From Chloroflexota bacterium (GTDB taxonomy: Bacteria; Chloroflexota; Anaerolineae; Promineifilales; Promineifilaceae), in assembly GCA_024223125.1 (NCBI GenBank), contig JAAEOP010000644.1, positions 1 to 45,344 on the forward strand: a stretch of 45,344 bases of DNA, written 5' to 3'. A program made the translations under genes and the position numbers. The notes below the pieces were generated by a model, which had not been told where the DNA came from, ran no database searches, and worked only from the letters and a program-made list of their open reading frames with translations. Numbering within the stretch: position 1 is the first letter of the stretch; each line of letters starts with the position of its first letter. Below, in pieces: positions 32,583-41,333 of the stretch.

Positions 32583-34001
32583 ATGAATCAGGCCTATTCA
32601 CAAGAATTACGAGTAGATACAAGCCGTATCCTCATCCCTGTTATTACCTTTGTCACGACAGTGATGAGCTTTATATTCACGCTCCACTCCGCTGAATTCC
32701 TTGAGATTTGGTATTATTGGTTGATTGTTATTCTGGGGCCATTGAGTAGTTTGGTAGCCTGGAAACTCTTCCAAAAAGAACAAGAATTCCAGGGAGCGGC
32801 CGTTTTTCTCTCTGCCCAATATATTGTTCTGTCTGTTATCCTTTTCCAAGAGTGGCAGGTGGGCAGCGCTCTGCCGTATCTTTTTGGCATTATGATTGTA
32901 GCCAGCACCATGTTTTACCGGGTAGAAACGGGCTTTATTGCCTGGGCTGTGTCTGTTCTTATTAGTGTGGCGGTCGTTTTTTATCATGATGGCATATCCT
33001 GGCCTTCCTTTCTAACAATATTACCGGCTATTCTGATCAATTTTGGTTTGGCTGGTGTTGCCTTTCTTTCGGCAATGGAATGGCAATATGCAGTAGAAAC
33101 TGTCAGCGATTTGCATGTAAATGTACGGCGCCGCCGTGATGATCTTTATCAAGTCCAAAAAGAGGTGAAATGGGCCAATGCTCAATTGGAATCTTCCAAC
33201 CATGATTTGGACATTGCCCGCCAGCAAGCGCTGGATGAACGGGATATACGTACCCGCTTTATGAATCATGTCAGCCACGAATTGCGGACTCCCTTGAATG
33301 CAATTGTAAACTTTGCCCATATTCTTCGCCTGGGCAGCCGCGGGCCTGTCGTAATGGAGCAGATAGATTATTTGCAGCGGATTGAACAATCGGGCTGGCA
33401 TTTGCTTTCCGTATTGAACGATTTGCTGGATATGGCCCAGATTCAGGCGGGTGAATTTAAGCTGCATAGGGAAGTGACAAATCTTCACGATATTTGTGAA
33501 GAAGCGATGAGTAGCACACGCGGTTTGTTATTAGATGGTGAAGTGGACCTGGTGCGTGATTACCCTAAGGAATGGCCATTGGTATATGTAGACAAAATGC
33601 GGATTAAACAAGCTTTGATTAATTTGCTGGGTAATGGGGTGAAGTATACTGAAGAAGGATTTATTACGATGCGGGTACGGCCGTCCACCGATTTTGTGAC
33701 CATTACCATAGAAGATACAGGGATTGGTATTCCTGCAGACCATTATCAAAGTATTTTCAAAGAGTTTCATCAAGTGAATGAATCTCATGCCCGTAGACGA
33801 ACCGGTACTGGGTTGGGGTTGCCCATTACCCGTCATCTGGTACAACGCCACGGTGGAGATATTTCTATGGAAAGCGAGGTTGGTCGGGGCAGCCACTTTA
33901 CAATTACCCTGCCGGTGGTCACGGCCGATCAGGTTGTTCAAGATGATAGTGGCATCATGCATTTGAAGCCGCCCAACGCGGCCGATATAGTCACAGTCTG
34001 A
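32583..34001 (+). CDS. Membrane sensor histidine kinase
   Basis: This is a 472-residue kinase. Six hydrophobic segments (about residues 15-170) form the sensor. A coiled coil (residues ~180-225, rich in Gln/Glu/Arg) leads to HisKA with NHVSHELRTPLNAIVNFAHIL (His232). The HATPase part has RIKQALINLLGNGVKYT, IEDTGIGIP and RTGTGLGLPITRHLVQ. A GTG start at 32559 is possible but lies in a repeat (32537-32566), so ATG 32583 is preferred; neither has a clear ribosome-binding site. It is followed after 107 bases by a response regulator, its probable partner. Confidence 0.85.
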   Translation: MNQAYSQELRVDTSRILIPVITFVTTVMSFIFTLHSAEFLEIWYYWLIVILGPLSSLVAWKLFQKEQEFQGAAVFLSAQYIVLSVILFQEWQVGSALPYLFGIMIVASTMFYRVETGFIAWAVSVLISVAVVFYHDGISWPSFLTILPAILINFGLAGVAFLSAMEWQYAVETVSDLHVNVRRRRDDLYQVQKEVKWANAQLESSNHDLDIARQQALDERDIRTRFMNHVSHELRTPLNAIVNFAHILRLGSRGPVVMEQIDYLQRIEQSGWHLLSVLNDLLDMAQIQAGEFKLHREVTNLHDICEEAMSSTRGLLLDGEVDLVRDYPKEWPLVYVDKMRIKQALINLLGNGVKYTEEGFITMRVRPSTDFVTITIEDTGIGIPADHYQSIFKEFHQVNESHARRRTGTGLGLPITRHLVQRHGGDISMESEVGRGSHFTITLPVVTADQVVQDDSGIMHLKPPNAADIVTV

Positions 34002-34108
34002 ATCGGCCGATTAATGTGCATTGTCGCTTTGCGACCGTTTTGATACACTCAAACATAACGGTACTTTGAATAGATGCACCCAAACAAAAGAACCCTGTTT
34101 TTATTACT

Positions 34109-34516
34109 ATGCTAACAATAGAAAACGCCTACATTATTCTGGTTGAAGATGACCCCAACGCCCAACTAATTACGCTTGATTTATTACGATTAGGGGGTGC
34201 AAATCGTTGTTATGCCCGCAAAAATGTAGATGCGGCCGTTTCCTTTGCCGAGAGATTGCCACAGGTAGACCTCTTTTTAGTAGACATAAACATGCCCGGC
34301 AAAAGTGGCTATGAATTCCTGACCGAAGTCCGAGAGCACGAATCGTTACAAGAGGCTCGCATCGCTGCTGTCAGCGCCGGCACATTAGAAGCTGAAATTC
34401 AACAGGCGCGTGAGTTAGGGTTTGATGGATTCATCAGCAAACCTCTAAAACCTAATGAATTTGTCAATCAGGTAAAGTGTATCCTGGCAGGCGAAACGGT
34501 TTGGGATATTCGTTAG
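34109..34516 (+). CDS. Single-domain response regulator
   Basis: This 135-residue receiver domain has the acidic pair in ILVEDDPNAQ, the phospho-acceptor Asp in DLFLVDINMPGKSG, the small-residue position in AVSAG and the Lys in ISKPLKP. No output domain is present. It lies directly downstream of the membrane kinase at 32583 on the same strand and is the likely receiver of its phosphate. Confidence 0.85.
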   Translation: MLTIENAYIILVEDDPNAQLITLDLLRLGGANRCYARKNVDAAVSFAERLPQVDLFLVDINMPGKSGYEFLTEVREHESLQEARIAAVSAGTLEAEIQQARELGFDGFISKPLKPNEFVNQVKCILAGETVWDIR

Positions 34517-34543
34517 ACTAAGTGAGTAAGTGAGTGTTAAGCA

Positions 34544-34975
34544 GTGAAAGTGAACGGTTTCCAAAGAATTCAGATTAACCAGATCAGGCACATTCTAATC
34601 TCCCTGGTATTTCTTTTGCTGCTCACAGCCTGTTTTGGTGGCGGCGGAGAAGAAGCTGTCCCCGAAGAACAGCCTGCAGATCAACCACCCCAGGCTATTT
34701 TGACCTGTAGTGACATGTGTGCCGGACAAGGCCAATGCGGGTCTGCGCCAGACGGCCGTATTTTAATTTTAGGTCGTACCGAAGGGCCAGAAACACGTAA
34801 CCACAACCAACTTTTCCCCATAGACACCCCTGTCACCATTCTCAACCGTACCGAACAAAAACTACGTATCCCCGCAGATGGACAGGAATCCAATCAAGTT
34901 TTTGCCGAAATCATTGTAAACGGGAGTGAACAACAAGGGTGGGTGGCTGAATGGTGTGTCGCCCCCACACCATAA
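34544..34975 (+). CDS. Putative SH3-like lipoprotein
   Basis: This 143-residue protein has a signal peptide ending in the lipobox LTAC (cysteine about position 30), then a Gly/Glu/Pro-rich linker. A ~90-residue domain with three cysteines early on follows (TCSDMCAGQGQCG). The pattern DGRILILGR...FPIDTPVTILN...QQGWVAEWCVAP resembles bacterial SH3-type domains (rich in V.I..W...W). It starts at GTG 34544 without a strong site. It is probably anchored outside the membrane; the ligand is unknown. Confidence 0.6.
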   Translation: MKVNGFQRIQINQIRHILISLVFLLLLTACFGGGGEEAVPEEQPADQPPQAILTCSDMCAGQGQCGSAPDGRILILGRTEGPETRNHNQLFPIDTPVTILNRTEQKLRIPADGQESNQVFAEIIVNGSEQQGWVAEWCVAPTP

Positions 34976-35013
34976 AGTGTGTAGCTCCCACACAGTAAAT
35001 GGAGGATAAAACC

Positions 35014-35367
35014 ATGCGTATTCAAAAGAAAAAGGACGAAGAATCAGCCCAGAGAAAAGGGTTAACCGGCCGTACCATAATCATGGTAATCTGGTTCGGA
35101 ATTTCCTTTGCAGTGGCTTATTTCCTGACAACTTATTTGTTCAACAATGACATTGTCACCTACAACACGTTTTATACTGATTTGCGTCTTCCCACCAGTA
35201 TCCCAGAATGGGGCGTTCAACTCATCTTCATGTTTGTTATTGTTTTAATAATGCAGTTTATTCTCTATCTGGGCTTCTTTTTTGGCAGCCCAGAAGGCCG
35301 CCGCCGCACCGGTGATCCCACCATGTACTCACGAAACAAGGATCCATTTGATGACGGCCGTTACTAA
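35014..35367 (+). CDS. Small two-helix membrane protein
   Basis: This 117-residue protein has a basic N-terminus (RIQKKKDEESAQRKG), hydrophobic segments at about 22-45 and 70-92, and an Arg/Asp-rich C-terminal tail. No family was recognised. ATG 35014 has GGAGG eight bases upstream; the ATG at 34999 overlaps that site and is less likely. It is 38 bases after the lipoprotein gene and 11 bases before yqeB, so it may be co-transcribed with both. Confidence 0.6.
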   Translation: MRIQKKKDEESAQRKGLTGRTIIMVIWFGISFAVAYFLTTYLFNNDIVTYNTFYTDLRLPTSIPEWGVQLIFMFVIVLIMQFILYLGFFFGSPEGRRRTGDPTMYSRNKDPFDDGRY

Positions 35368-35378
35368 TCTGTCCCTCC

Positions 35379-36179
35379 ATGCTCTTTGAGGATCAATTGG
35401 TACTTATTCGTGGCGGGGGCGACCTGGCTACCGGAGTTGTCTATCGGCTGCATCAGGCGGGATTTCCCATCATTGTTACAGAACTCCCACGGCCGTTAGT
35501 CGTGCGGCGTCAGGTGGCGGTGGCAACGGCCGTCTTGCAAAACCACATTCAAATCGAAGCTTTATACGCCCAACTTGTCCACTCCCCCCAAGAAGCATTG
35601 GCACTGGCTTACCAGGGGCAGATTCCGGTACTGGTGTCCCCCGCTATTCCCCATTTTCCAACGTCAATTTCTGTTTTAGTAGACGGCCGTATGGCCAAAC
35701 GCAACCTCGACACCCACATCAACCAGGCCCCTCATGTCGTCGCTCTGGGGCCAGGTTTTGAAGCCGGTGTAGATTGCCATGCCGTCATCGAAACGATGCG
35801 CGGGCACACTTTAGGTCGTGTCATCTGGCAAGGGGCGGCCATCCCCAACACGGGAACGCCTGGCATCGTAGCCGGGAAAGGGGCTGAACGTGTACTGCGT
35901 GCGCCGGCTAACGGCCGTGTAACTTGGCTATTAGAGATTGGCGATTTTGCCAATGAGGGACAACTTATTGGGGCTGTTATCGGCCAGCCGATAACAGCCC
36001 CATTTGCCGGGCTGCTGCGCGGGCTGATTGCCCCCCAAACCGAAGTCCACACCGGTCTCAAAATTGGTGACCTGGATGCCCGCACCGACCACAGCGCCTG
36101 CTTTACCATTTCCGACAAAGCCCTGGCCATTGGCGGCGGCGTCTTGGAAGCTGTTCTAAATTATCTCAACTGTCAGTAG
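35379..36179 (+). CDS. yqeB: YqeB/EF2563-type selenium-dependent molybdenum hydroxylase accessory protein
   Basis: This 266-residue protein has LVLIRGGGDLATGVVYRLHQAGFPIIVTELP, RRQVAVATAV, LVDGRMAKRNLDT, VALGPGFEAGVDCHAVIETMRGH and GTPGIVAGKGAERVLRAP. These are consistent with the EF2563/YqeB family, which is found with selenium-dependent molybdenum hydroxylases (xanthine-dehydrogenase-like enzymes) and their selenium-cofactor genes. The hydroxylase itself and selD are not in the window. The related yqeC-mocA fusion lies 1.1 kb downstream. Its stop codon is inside the palindrome 36176-36231. Confidence 0.85.
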   Translation: MLFEDQLVLIRGGGDLATGVVYRLHQAGFPIIVTELPRPLVVRRQVAVATAVLQNHIQIEALYAQLVHSPQEALALAYQGQIPVLVSPAIPHFPTSISVLVDGRMAKRNLDTHINQAPHVVALGPGFEAGVDCHAVIETMRGHTLGRVIWQGAAIPNTGTPGIVAGKGAERVLRAPANGRVTWLLEIGDFANEGQLIGAVIGQPITAPFAGLLRGLIAPQTEVHTGLKIGDLDARTDHSACFTISDKALAIGGGVLEAVLNYLNCQ

Positions 36180-36231
36180 CCGCGATTATCCCTACCGCAC
36201 AGGCGTAAACGCGGTAAGAAACCGCGGCTAC
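36176..36231. repeat. Nested palindrome GTAGCCGCG...CGCGGCTAC
   Basis: The outer arms 36176-36184 and 36223-36231 are perfect; TACCGC and GCGGTA pair inside. It overlaps the yqeB stop codon and may act as its terminator or as a REP-like unit. A shorter relative lies at 32537-32566. Confidence 0.65.
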
Positions 36232-36308
36232 AGTCAAAAATATGTAAGGATGATTTTGCTCAAAATGAGCCATATCCACATTTTCCACAAAAGAGGAGAG
36301 TTTCATCA

Positions 36309-37250
36309 ATGAAATCAAAATTAGGCTGGTTCATCGGAATTATTATCTTACTGCTGGCGCTCATATACCTGGGCGGGAGCTACTACTTTTCCACGATTTT
36401 ACTTGACTTGCCAACCCAAACTCTAGCAGACGGACAAGCCCGCATGATGGAATCCAATCTGCTTGATCCTGCCCTGCCGCCGCCAGAAGCAGTCACAATT
36501 GACGCCGGAGATGTTACCCTAACTGGTAACTTTTATGAGAATGAGAAAGATGGAGATTGTGCAGTCTTGCTCCTGCATGGGTATACTGGAACCCATCACG
36601 GAGTTATGCAATACACCCCTCTCTTCTGGGATCGTGGCTGCGATTTGCTGGCTTATAACGCCCGCGGCCACGGCGATAGCACGGCCGCGTATCACACCTA
36701 CGGCTACCATGAAAAAGCTGATGGTCAGGCGGCTTACAACTGGCTGCTAGATCGATCTGAACTGGAACCGTCGCAGGTAGGGTTAACCGGTGTTTCTTAT
36801 GGCGCGGCGACAGTGTTGCAAATGCTGCCGCTCACCCCAGACGCAGCTTTTGTATTGTCAGATTCCCCCTACCAGGATTTACGCACCATCGTCGCCCATC
36901 AGGGCGAAGATCAGTTTGGTTCCTGGGTCAATATTTTTGTACCCAGCGCATTTTTTATCGCCGAACTACGGGCTGATTTTGACGCCGATGAGGTCTCACC
37001 CCACAATGCTGTCGCCGGAACCACAACGCCTGTCTTGATCATGCACTCAGCCACAGATGAATTTACGCCTCCCACAAACTCCGAAGCGATATACGCTAAC
37101 AGTAATCCGGCCACAACTCAACTGGTCATCAATGAATGGGGCGCGCCTCATGCCCGTGACATCCTTGAAGATTACGATGCTTACAAGCAAATTGTGGATG
37201 AATTTCTGGCGCTGAATGCACCGGGTTTTGGTTTGAATGACGGCCGTTAA
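36309..37250 (+). CDS. Membrane-anchored alpha/beta hydrolase
   Basis: This 313-residue protein has an N-terminal hydrophobic anchor (about 5-30). A serine hydrolase domain follows: the oxyanion region LLLHGYTGTHHG, RGHGDS, nucleophile elbow GVSYGAA, the Asp in MHSATDEFTPP and the catalytic His in GAPHARD. It resembles the esterase/peptidase-like hydrolases (S9/DUF1749 type), with the domain probably outside the cytoplasm. AGGAG lies close before the ATG. The substrate is unknown. A GATT-type inverted repeat follows. Confidence 0.8.
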   Translation: MKSKLGWFIGIIILLLALIYLGGSYYFSTILLDLPTQTLADGQARMMESNLLDPALPPPEAVTIDAGDVTLTGNFYENEKDGDCAVLLLHGYTGTHHGVMQYTPLFWDRGCDLLAYNARGHGDSTAAYHTYGYHEKADGQAAYNWLLDRSELEPSQVGLTGVSYGAATVLQMLPLTPDAAFVLSDSPYQDLRTIVAHQGEDQFGSWVNIFVPSAFFIAELRADFDADEVSPHNAVAGTTTPVLIMHSATDEFTPPTNSEAIYANSNPATTQLVINEWGAPHARDILEDYDAYKQIVDEFLALNAPGFGLNDGR

Positions 37251-37282
37251 TTTGTAAAGATCGAGCGTAAATTGAATTTTTT

Positions 37283-37334
37283 GAGATTGGAGATTGGAGG
37301 ATGAGAGATTCATCCAATCTCCAATCTCCAATCT
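37283..37334. repeat. GATTGGAGATT-type inverted repeat before yqeC-mocA
   Basis: GAGATTGGAGATTGGAGG (from 37283) pairs with TCCAATCTCCAATCTC (ending at 37334), with an inner GGATGA / TCATCC pairing. It ends three bases before the TTG start of the next gene. Confidence 0.72.
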
Positions 37335-37337
37335 CCC

Positions 37338-38777
37338 TTGAACAACCTACCTGATTTTCCCTCTCTAACCGAGGCCTTCAACATCACCCACCTACCCGAA
37401 CTTATTGCCCTTGTCGGCGGCGGTGGCAAAACCAGTTTGTTGTTTGCATTGGCGGCCGCTTTACCAGGACGGGTTGTCATCACCACCACCACACGCATTT
37501 TTTCCGCCCAAATGAAGCTGGCTCAAGCCATCTGTTATGCCGATGATTTGGCAGACTTAACAGAGAAGTTGGATGAGGTCGGGCGTGTCCTCATTGTCGG
37601 TCAGGTGCAGGGTGAAAAAGCGTTGGGTGTGCCCCCAGCATTGCCAGCCCAATTGTTAGCCCGGTCAGATGTGGATTTTGTCCTTGTAGAAGCGGACGGC
37701 TCCCGAATGCGTCCCATCAAAGCCCCGGCCGATCATGAACCGGTCATCCCCTCAGAAACCACTCTCGTTATCCCCGTCGTAGGCATAGATGCCCTGGACG
37801 GCCCACTGGAAGAAGTAGCCCATCGGCCAGAACGAGTGAGTGCGGTGATCAGTGAACACTGTTCAGTGTTCAGTGGGCGCTTAAATGCGAAGGAGGTGGC
37901 GTTTTTATTGACACATTTGCAGGGGGGGATGAAAGGAGTGCCAGATGGGGCGCGGGTGATTCCACTCATCAACAAAGTGGAAAGTGAGCGGCAGCTTCAA
38001 TCTGCTCGTCAGATTGCCCGTTCCATCCTCCGCAATCCGCATCCTGCATTCCGTATTCCACAGGTTGTCATTGGCGCTGTTAACACAGATCTGCCCATTC
38101 GAGAAGTGCAGCGCCAGGTTACGGCCGTCATTCTGGCTGCCGGTGAAGGGAAACGGATGGGACAAACCAAACAGCTTCTCCCATGGGGTGAGACAACGAT
38201 ACTGGGGCAGACAATCCGCAATCTAAAGCAAACGGCCGTCACCCATATCCTTGTCATCACCGGCCACGAAGCCGAAAAAATTGCCGCCATTGCCACCCAA
38301 GAATCTGTTCCCATCCGCCACAACCCAAACTATGCCAGCGGCGAAATGCTCTCTTCCCTACAAACGGCCGTCCGCCACCTCATCACCCCAGCCCCCCAGC
38401 CCCTCAGCCTCTCATCCCCTGCCGCAATACTCGTCATCTTGGCTGACCAACCCATGATCAAACCAGCTACGATTGACCAACTACTGATCGCTTTTTGGCG
38501 TAGAGAAGGGGAGTTGATTGCACCGGTGTATAACGGCCGTCGCGGAAATCCAGTTCTTATCGGCCATCGCTACTTCACCGAATTACTGGCCTTGCCTGTA
38601 GGGGAAGCTCCCCGTACCCTATTGCAGCGCCATGCCGCTGACCTGCTGCTGATTCCCGTCAATACTAATTCCGTTTTGCAAGATTTAGATAGTCCGGAAC
38701 AATACGAACGATTGTACCGAGACTCTGTCAAATCAAATGATAATGCTACCAAACCGAGATGGAATAGATACGAGTGA
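37338..38777 (+). CDS. YqeC - MocA/MobA-like fusion protein
   Basis: This is a 479-residue two-domain protein. Residues 1-255 are YqeC (selenium-cofactor accessory, P-loop LVGGGGKTS at 26-33, VEADGSRMRPIKAPADHEPVIP). Residues 262-479 are a molybdopterin nucleotidyltransferase of the MocA type (AVILAAGEGKRMGQTKQLLPWG, YASGEMLSSLQTAV, ILADQPMI, YNGRRGNPVLIGHRYF). MocA proteins make molybdopterin cytosine dinucleotide for XDH-type hydroxylases, so a fusion with YqeC is sensible. The start is TTG (no ATG is usable), just after a GATT repeat. Two stretches (37848-37877 and 38028-38060) read like captured intergenic repeats. Confidence 0.85.
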   Translation: MNNLPDFPSLTEAFNITHLPELIALVGGGGKTSLLFALAAALPGRVVITTTTRIFSAQMKLAQAICYADDLADLTEKLDEVGRVLIVGQVQGEKALGVPPALPAQLLARSDVDFVLVEADGSRMRPIKAPADHEPVIPSETTLVIPVVGIDALDGPLEEVAHRPERVSAVISEHCSVFSGRLNAKEVAFLLTHLQGGMKGVPDGARVIPLINKVESERQLQSARQIARSILRNPHPAFRIPQVVIGAVNTDLPIREVQRQVTAVILAAGEGKRMGQTKQLLPWGETTILGQTIRNLKQTAVTHILVITGHEAEKIAAIATQESVPIRHNPNYASGEMLSSLQTAVRHLITPAPQPLSLSSPAAILVILADQPMIKPATIDQLLIAFWRREGELIAPVYNGRRGNPVLIGHRYFTELLALPVGEAPRTLLQRHAADLLLIPVNTNSVLQDLDSPEQYERLYRDSVKSNDNATKPRWNRYE

Positions 38778-38790
38778 TTTCAGGATGGTG

Positions 38791-38796
38791 TATAAT
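38791..38796 (+). promoter_or_regulatory. -10 box candidate for the NarX-like kinase gene
   Basis: TATAAT at 38791-38796, 60 bases before the start. No clear -35 is visible. Confidence 0.35.
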
Positions 38797-38855
38797 GCTG
38801 GCTGAGTCATTATCCACCATTTATTGTTCATTCTTTATTGACCTGGAGTTTGCCT

Positions 38856-40556
38856 ATGAATGAAGGGCACATCCCCAATGCTGAAAAGTTAGTTAATCCC
38901 CGTCGCATTTTCACCCTGCTCATTCTTTACCGCTGGTTCAGTCTTATCCCTCCCTTTTTAACACTCTGGCAAACGGATCAAAAAACAATCTCTTTTCTCA
39001 TGCTGCTTATTGCGGCCGTTGTCAATATTCTTATTTCCTTGTTTCCACGGCCGATCAACCACACGTTACGTACCCATCCCTGGCTGCTTGGATTTGATCT
39101 GTTGCTGACGGCCGTGTTAATAGCATTTAGTGGTGGCTGGCATTCACCTTATTATTTGTATGCGCTCAGTCCTCTTTTGGTGGCGGCGTATTTTTTCCAA
39201 TTACGTGGCGCTTTGTTGGTTACAACTGCCTTTCTGCCTCTATATACAATTGGCGTTTTGGCATCTGCCCGGCTTGATGATGAACAGTTAGATTGGTTGG
39301 CAATGGTGACGGCCGTTGTCGGTTTCTACCTCATTAGCGGCACATTTGGTTACGCTTCCAATCTGGTTGCCCGACTGCGAACGGCTCGTGACGAATCGGC
39401 CGACGCCCACCGCGACCTGGAAGTGATTCACAACTTAACTGTTTCTCTGCAACGTGCGGCCGATGTTGAAGAAGTACAAGAGCGCGTTTTGGAAGCAGTC
39501 ACCATGAATCTGGGCTTTCGACGGGCAGTCGTGGGATTGGTAGATCAAGATAAACAAATCATCACCGGCTGGCTGGGATGGGACCATGACGGGCAGATGC
39601 TGGCAACTGGCGGTCTACCCCATTTAGCCCAGATACCCTTGTCAGATGAAGGAGGAACCGTCGCCGGGGCTTTGATTGATCAGCGTGTGCGCCAAGTAAA
39701 TGGTGAAGATGGGTCTGTCGAGGGCTGGATCATGACCCATTTTGGAATGACTGCCGGCCGTATTTTTCCCATGGTGTTACGTGAACATGCTGTTGGCGTG
39801 TTGTTGGTGGACGCGGCCGAATTCCAGGAAGATCCGGCCCGGCTGCGCTCCCTGCAATCCATTGCCAGCCAGGCAGCGGTAGCCATTGGCACGACCATGA
39901 TGTGTATTGATCGCGCCCAACGCCTGGCCGTTCAAGATGAACGTTTACGTATTGCCCAGGACATACATGATGTTGTCTCCCAATCCCTGTTTGGCATTGT
40001 GTACACGCTGGACGGCTCTCTAAAACTGCTGCCAGATCAGCCAGAGGAAGTGATGCCAGAGCTGGAACGAGCGTTGCGTGTAGCTGAGGAGACACATAAC
40101 GAGGTGCGCCAATCTATTCTCAATATCTGGCCTTCGGAAATGACGGCCGAGCGTTTTAATGACGGATTACGCAAATATGCAGTTGATATTTGCCAGGCTG
40201 ATAGCTTGCAATTGTCGCTGGTGGTTGATGGTGATTTTGATCGTTTGCCAGCCCAAGCTAGACGAGGACTGTACCGCATTGCCCAGGAAGCGTTGGCTAA
40301 TACAGCGCATCATGCCGCTGCCAGCCAAAGTGATCTGCATCTGGAAGTAAGCCATGACTGTGCTGCATTGACCATACAGGATGACGGCCGTGGGTTTGAC
40401 CCAGAGACAGTGTTCAGAAGGGAATATGATCGTGAGCATTTTGGGCTGCGAGGTATGCAAGAACGAGCCAACACCCTGGGCGGCACTTTGCACATTCGCA
40501 GCCAACCAGGGCAGGGCACGACCATACAAGTCAAAATTCTACTTACCAAAAACTGA
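38856..40556 (+). CDS. NarX/DesK-type histidine kinase with GAF domain
   Basis: This 566-residue kinase has five or six hydrophobic segments (about 15-180), a GAF-like domain (about 195-350) and a HisKA_3 dimerisation domain with DERLRIAQDIHDVVSQSLFG (His371). An HATPase part follows with GLYRIAQEALANTAHHA, the G1 DDGRGFD and the G2 HFGLRGMQERANTLGG. The start at ATG 38856 has GGAG upstream; the longer frame from 38838 lacks one. HisKA_3 kinases pair with NarL/FixJ regulators, and one lies 18 bases downstream. The bases between them (40548-40572) are an AACTGAACACTGAAAACTG-type repeat. Confidence 0.88.
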   Translation: MNEGHIPNAEKLVNPRRIFTLLILYRWFSLIPPFLTLWQTDQKTISFLMLLIAAVVNILISLFPRPINHTLRTHPWLLGFDLLLTAVLIAFSGGWHSPYYLYALSPLLVAAYFFQLRGALLVTTAFLPLYTIGVLASARLDDEQLDWLAMVTAVVGFYLISGTFGYASNLVARLRTARDESADAHRDLEVIHNLTVSLQRAADVEEVQERVLEAVTMNLGFRRAVVGLVDQDKQIITGWLGWDHDGQMLATGGLPHLAQIPLSDEGGTVAGALIDQRVRQVNGEDGSVEGWIMTHFGMTAGRIFPMVLREHAVGVLLVDAAEFQEDPARLRSLQSIASQAAVAIGTTMMCIDRAQRLAVQDERLRIAQDIHDVVSQSLFGIVYTLDGSLKLLPDQPEEVMPELERALRVAEETHNEVRQSILNIWPSEMTAERFNDGLRKYAVDICQADSLQLSLVVDGDFDRLPAQARRGLYRIAQEALANTAHHAAASQSDLHLEVSHDCAALTIQDDGRGFDPETVFRREYDREHFGLRGMQERANTLGGTLHIRSQPGQGTTIQVKILLTKN

Positions 40557-40574
40557 ACACTGAAAACTGACCCT

Positions 40575-41216
40575 ATGACTACCATCCGCATTCTCATCTG
40601 TGACGACCACGAAGTTGTCCGTAAAGGACTCGCTCTCGTCCTCCGCCAGGAACCCGATTTTGAAATAGTCGGCGAAGCTCAAGATGGCCAAGAGACATTA
40701 AAAAAAGTTCGAGATCTGACGCCAGACCTCGTCCTTCTCGACTGGAAAATGCCTGGTATGGACGGCATCACGACTGCTAGAACCATCCGCCAGCAAGAGC
40801 CGGGAGTGCGTGTTCTGGTGCTGTCTGGCGCGCCAGTTGAAGATGCCGTTCTCGACAGTCTGAATGCTGGCATAGACGGTTTTGTTCATAAAGCCATCAG
40901 TCCCGCAAATTTAACCCTTGCCATTCGAGTTGTTGCTGGCGGTCAGCCCTATCTGGCTCCGGAAGTAACCCAGGCATTGCTGCAACGGGCACAAGTGGGC
41001 GGCGAGATGCAAACTGTGTCCCTTACTCCCCGTGAGATGGACGTCTTGCGCTTAATGGCTACACCGGCAACTTACAATCAGATTGGGGAGCAGTTATCTA
41101 TTAGCGAAGAAACAGTTCGTACCCACGCCAAAAATATCCTGACCAAACTTGACCAGCCTAACCGTACCCAGGCCGTCATCGCCGGGTTACGCGCCCACCT
41201 TATCTCCCTTGATTGA
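40575..41216 (+). CDS. NarL/FixJ-family response regulator
   Basis: This 213-residue regulator has a receiver domain (RILICDDHEVVRKGLALVL; phospho-Asp in DLVLLDWKMPGMDG; Lys in FVHKAI). A C-terminal LuxR-type HTH follows (SLTPREMDVLRLMATPATYNQIGEQLSISEETVRTHAKNILTKL, in pieces). It is a DNA-binding regulator, the partner of the kinase directly upstream, and its likely targets are unknown. MITE copy 2 begins 22 bases after its stop. Confidence 0.9.
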   Translation: MTTIRILICDDHEVVRKGLALVLRQEPDFEIVGEAQDGQETLKKVRDLTPDLVLLDWKMPGMDGITTARTIRQQEPGVRVLVLSGAPVEDAVLDSLNAGIDGFVHKAISPANLTLAIRVVAGGQPYLAPEVTQALLQRAQVGGEMQTVSLTPREMDVLRLMATPATYNQIGEQLSISEETVRTHAKNILTKLDQPNRTQAVIAGLRAHLISLD

Positions 41217-41238
41217 TTAAAAACCTTACTATAGTTTT

Positions 41239-41333
41239 GTAATCATTCAGGTGCCCGGCACTTCATTACCAAGTCTACTGGAGTAGCACACTCGTTTATA
41301 AGTGCCGGGCACCTTGGGGGAGTGAATGATTAC
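41239..41333. mobile_element. MITE copy 2 (95 bp, inverted relative to copy 1)
   Basis: This is the reverse complement of 29634-29728 with one mismatch, including GTAATCATTCA and TGAATGATTAC ends. No target duplication is visible (ATAGTTTT on the left, CAAATCTA on the right). The left flank is not the continuation of the nucleotidyltransferase gene, so that flank was probably deleted after insertion. Confidence 0.83.
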
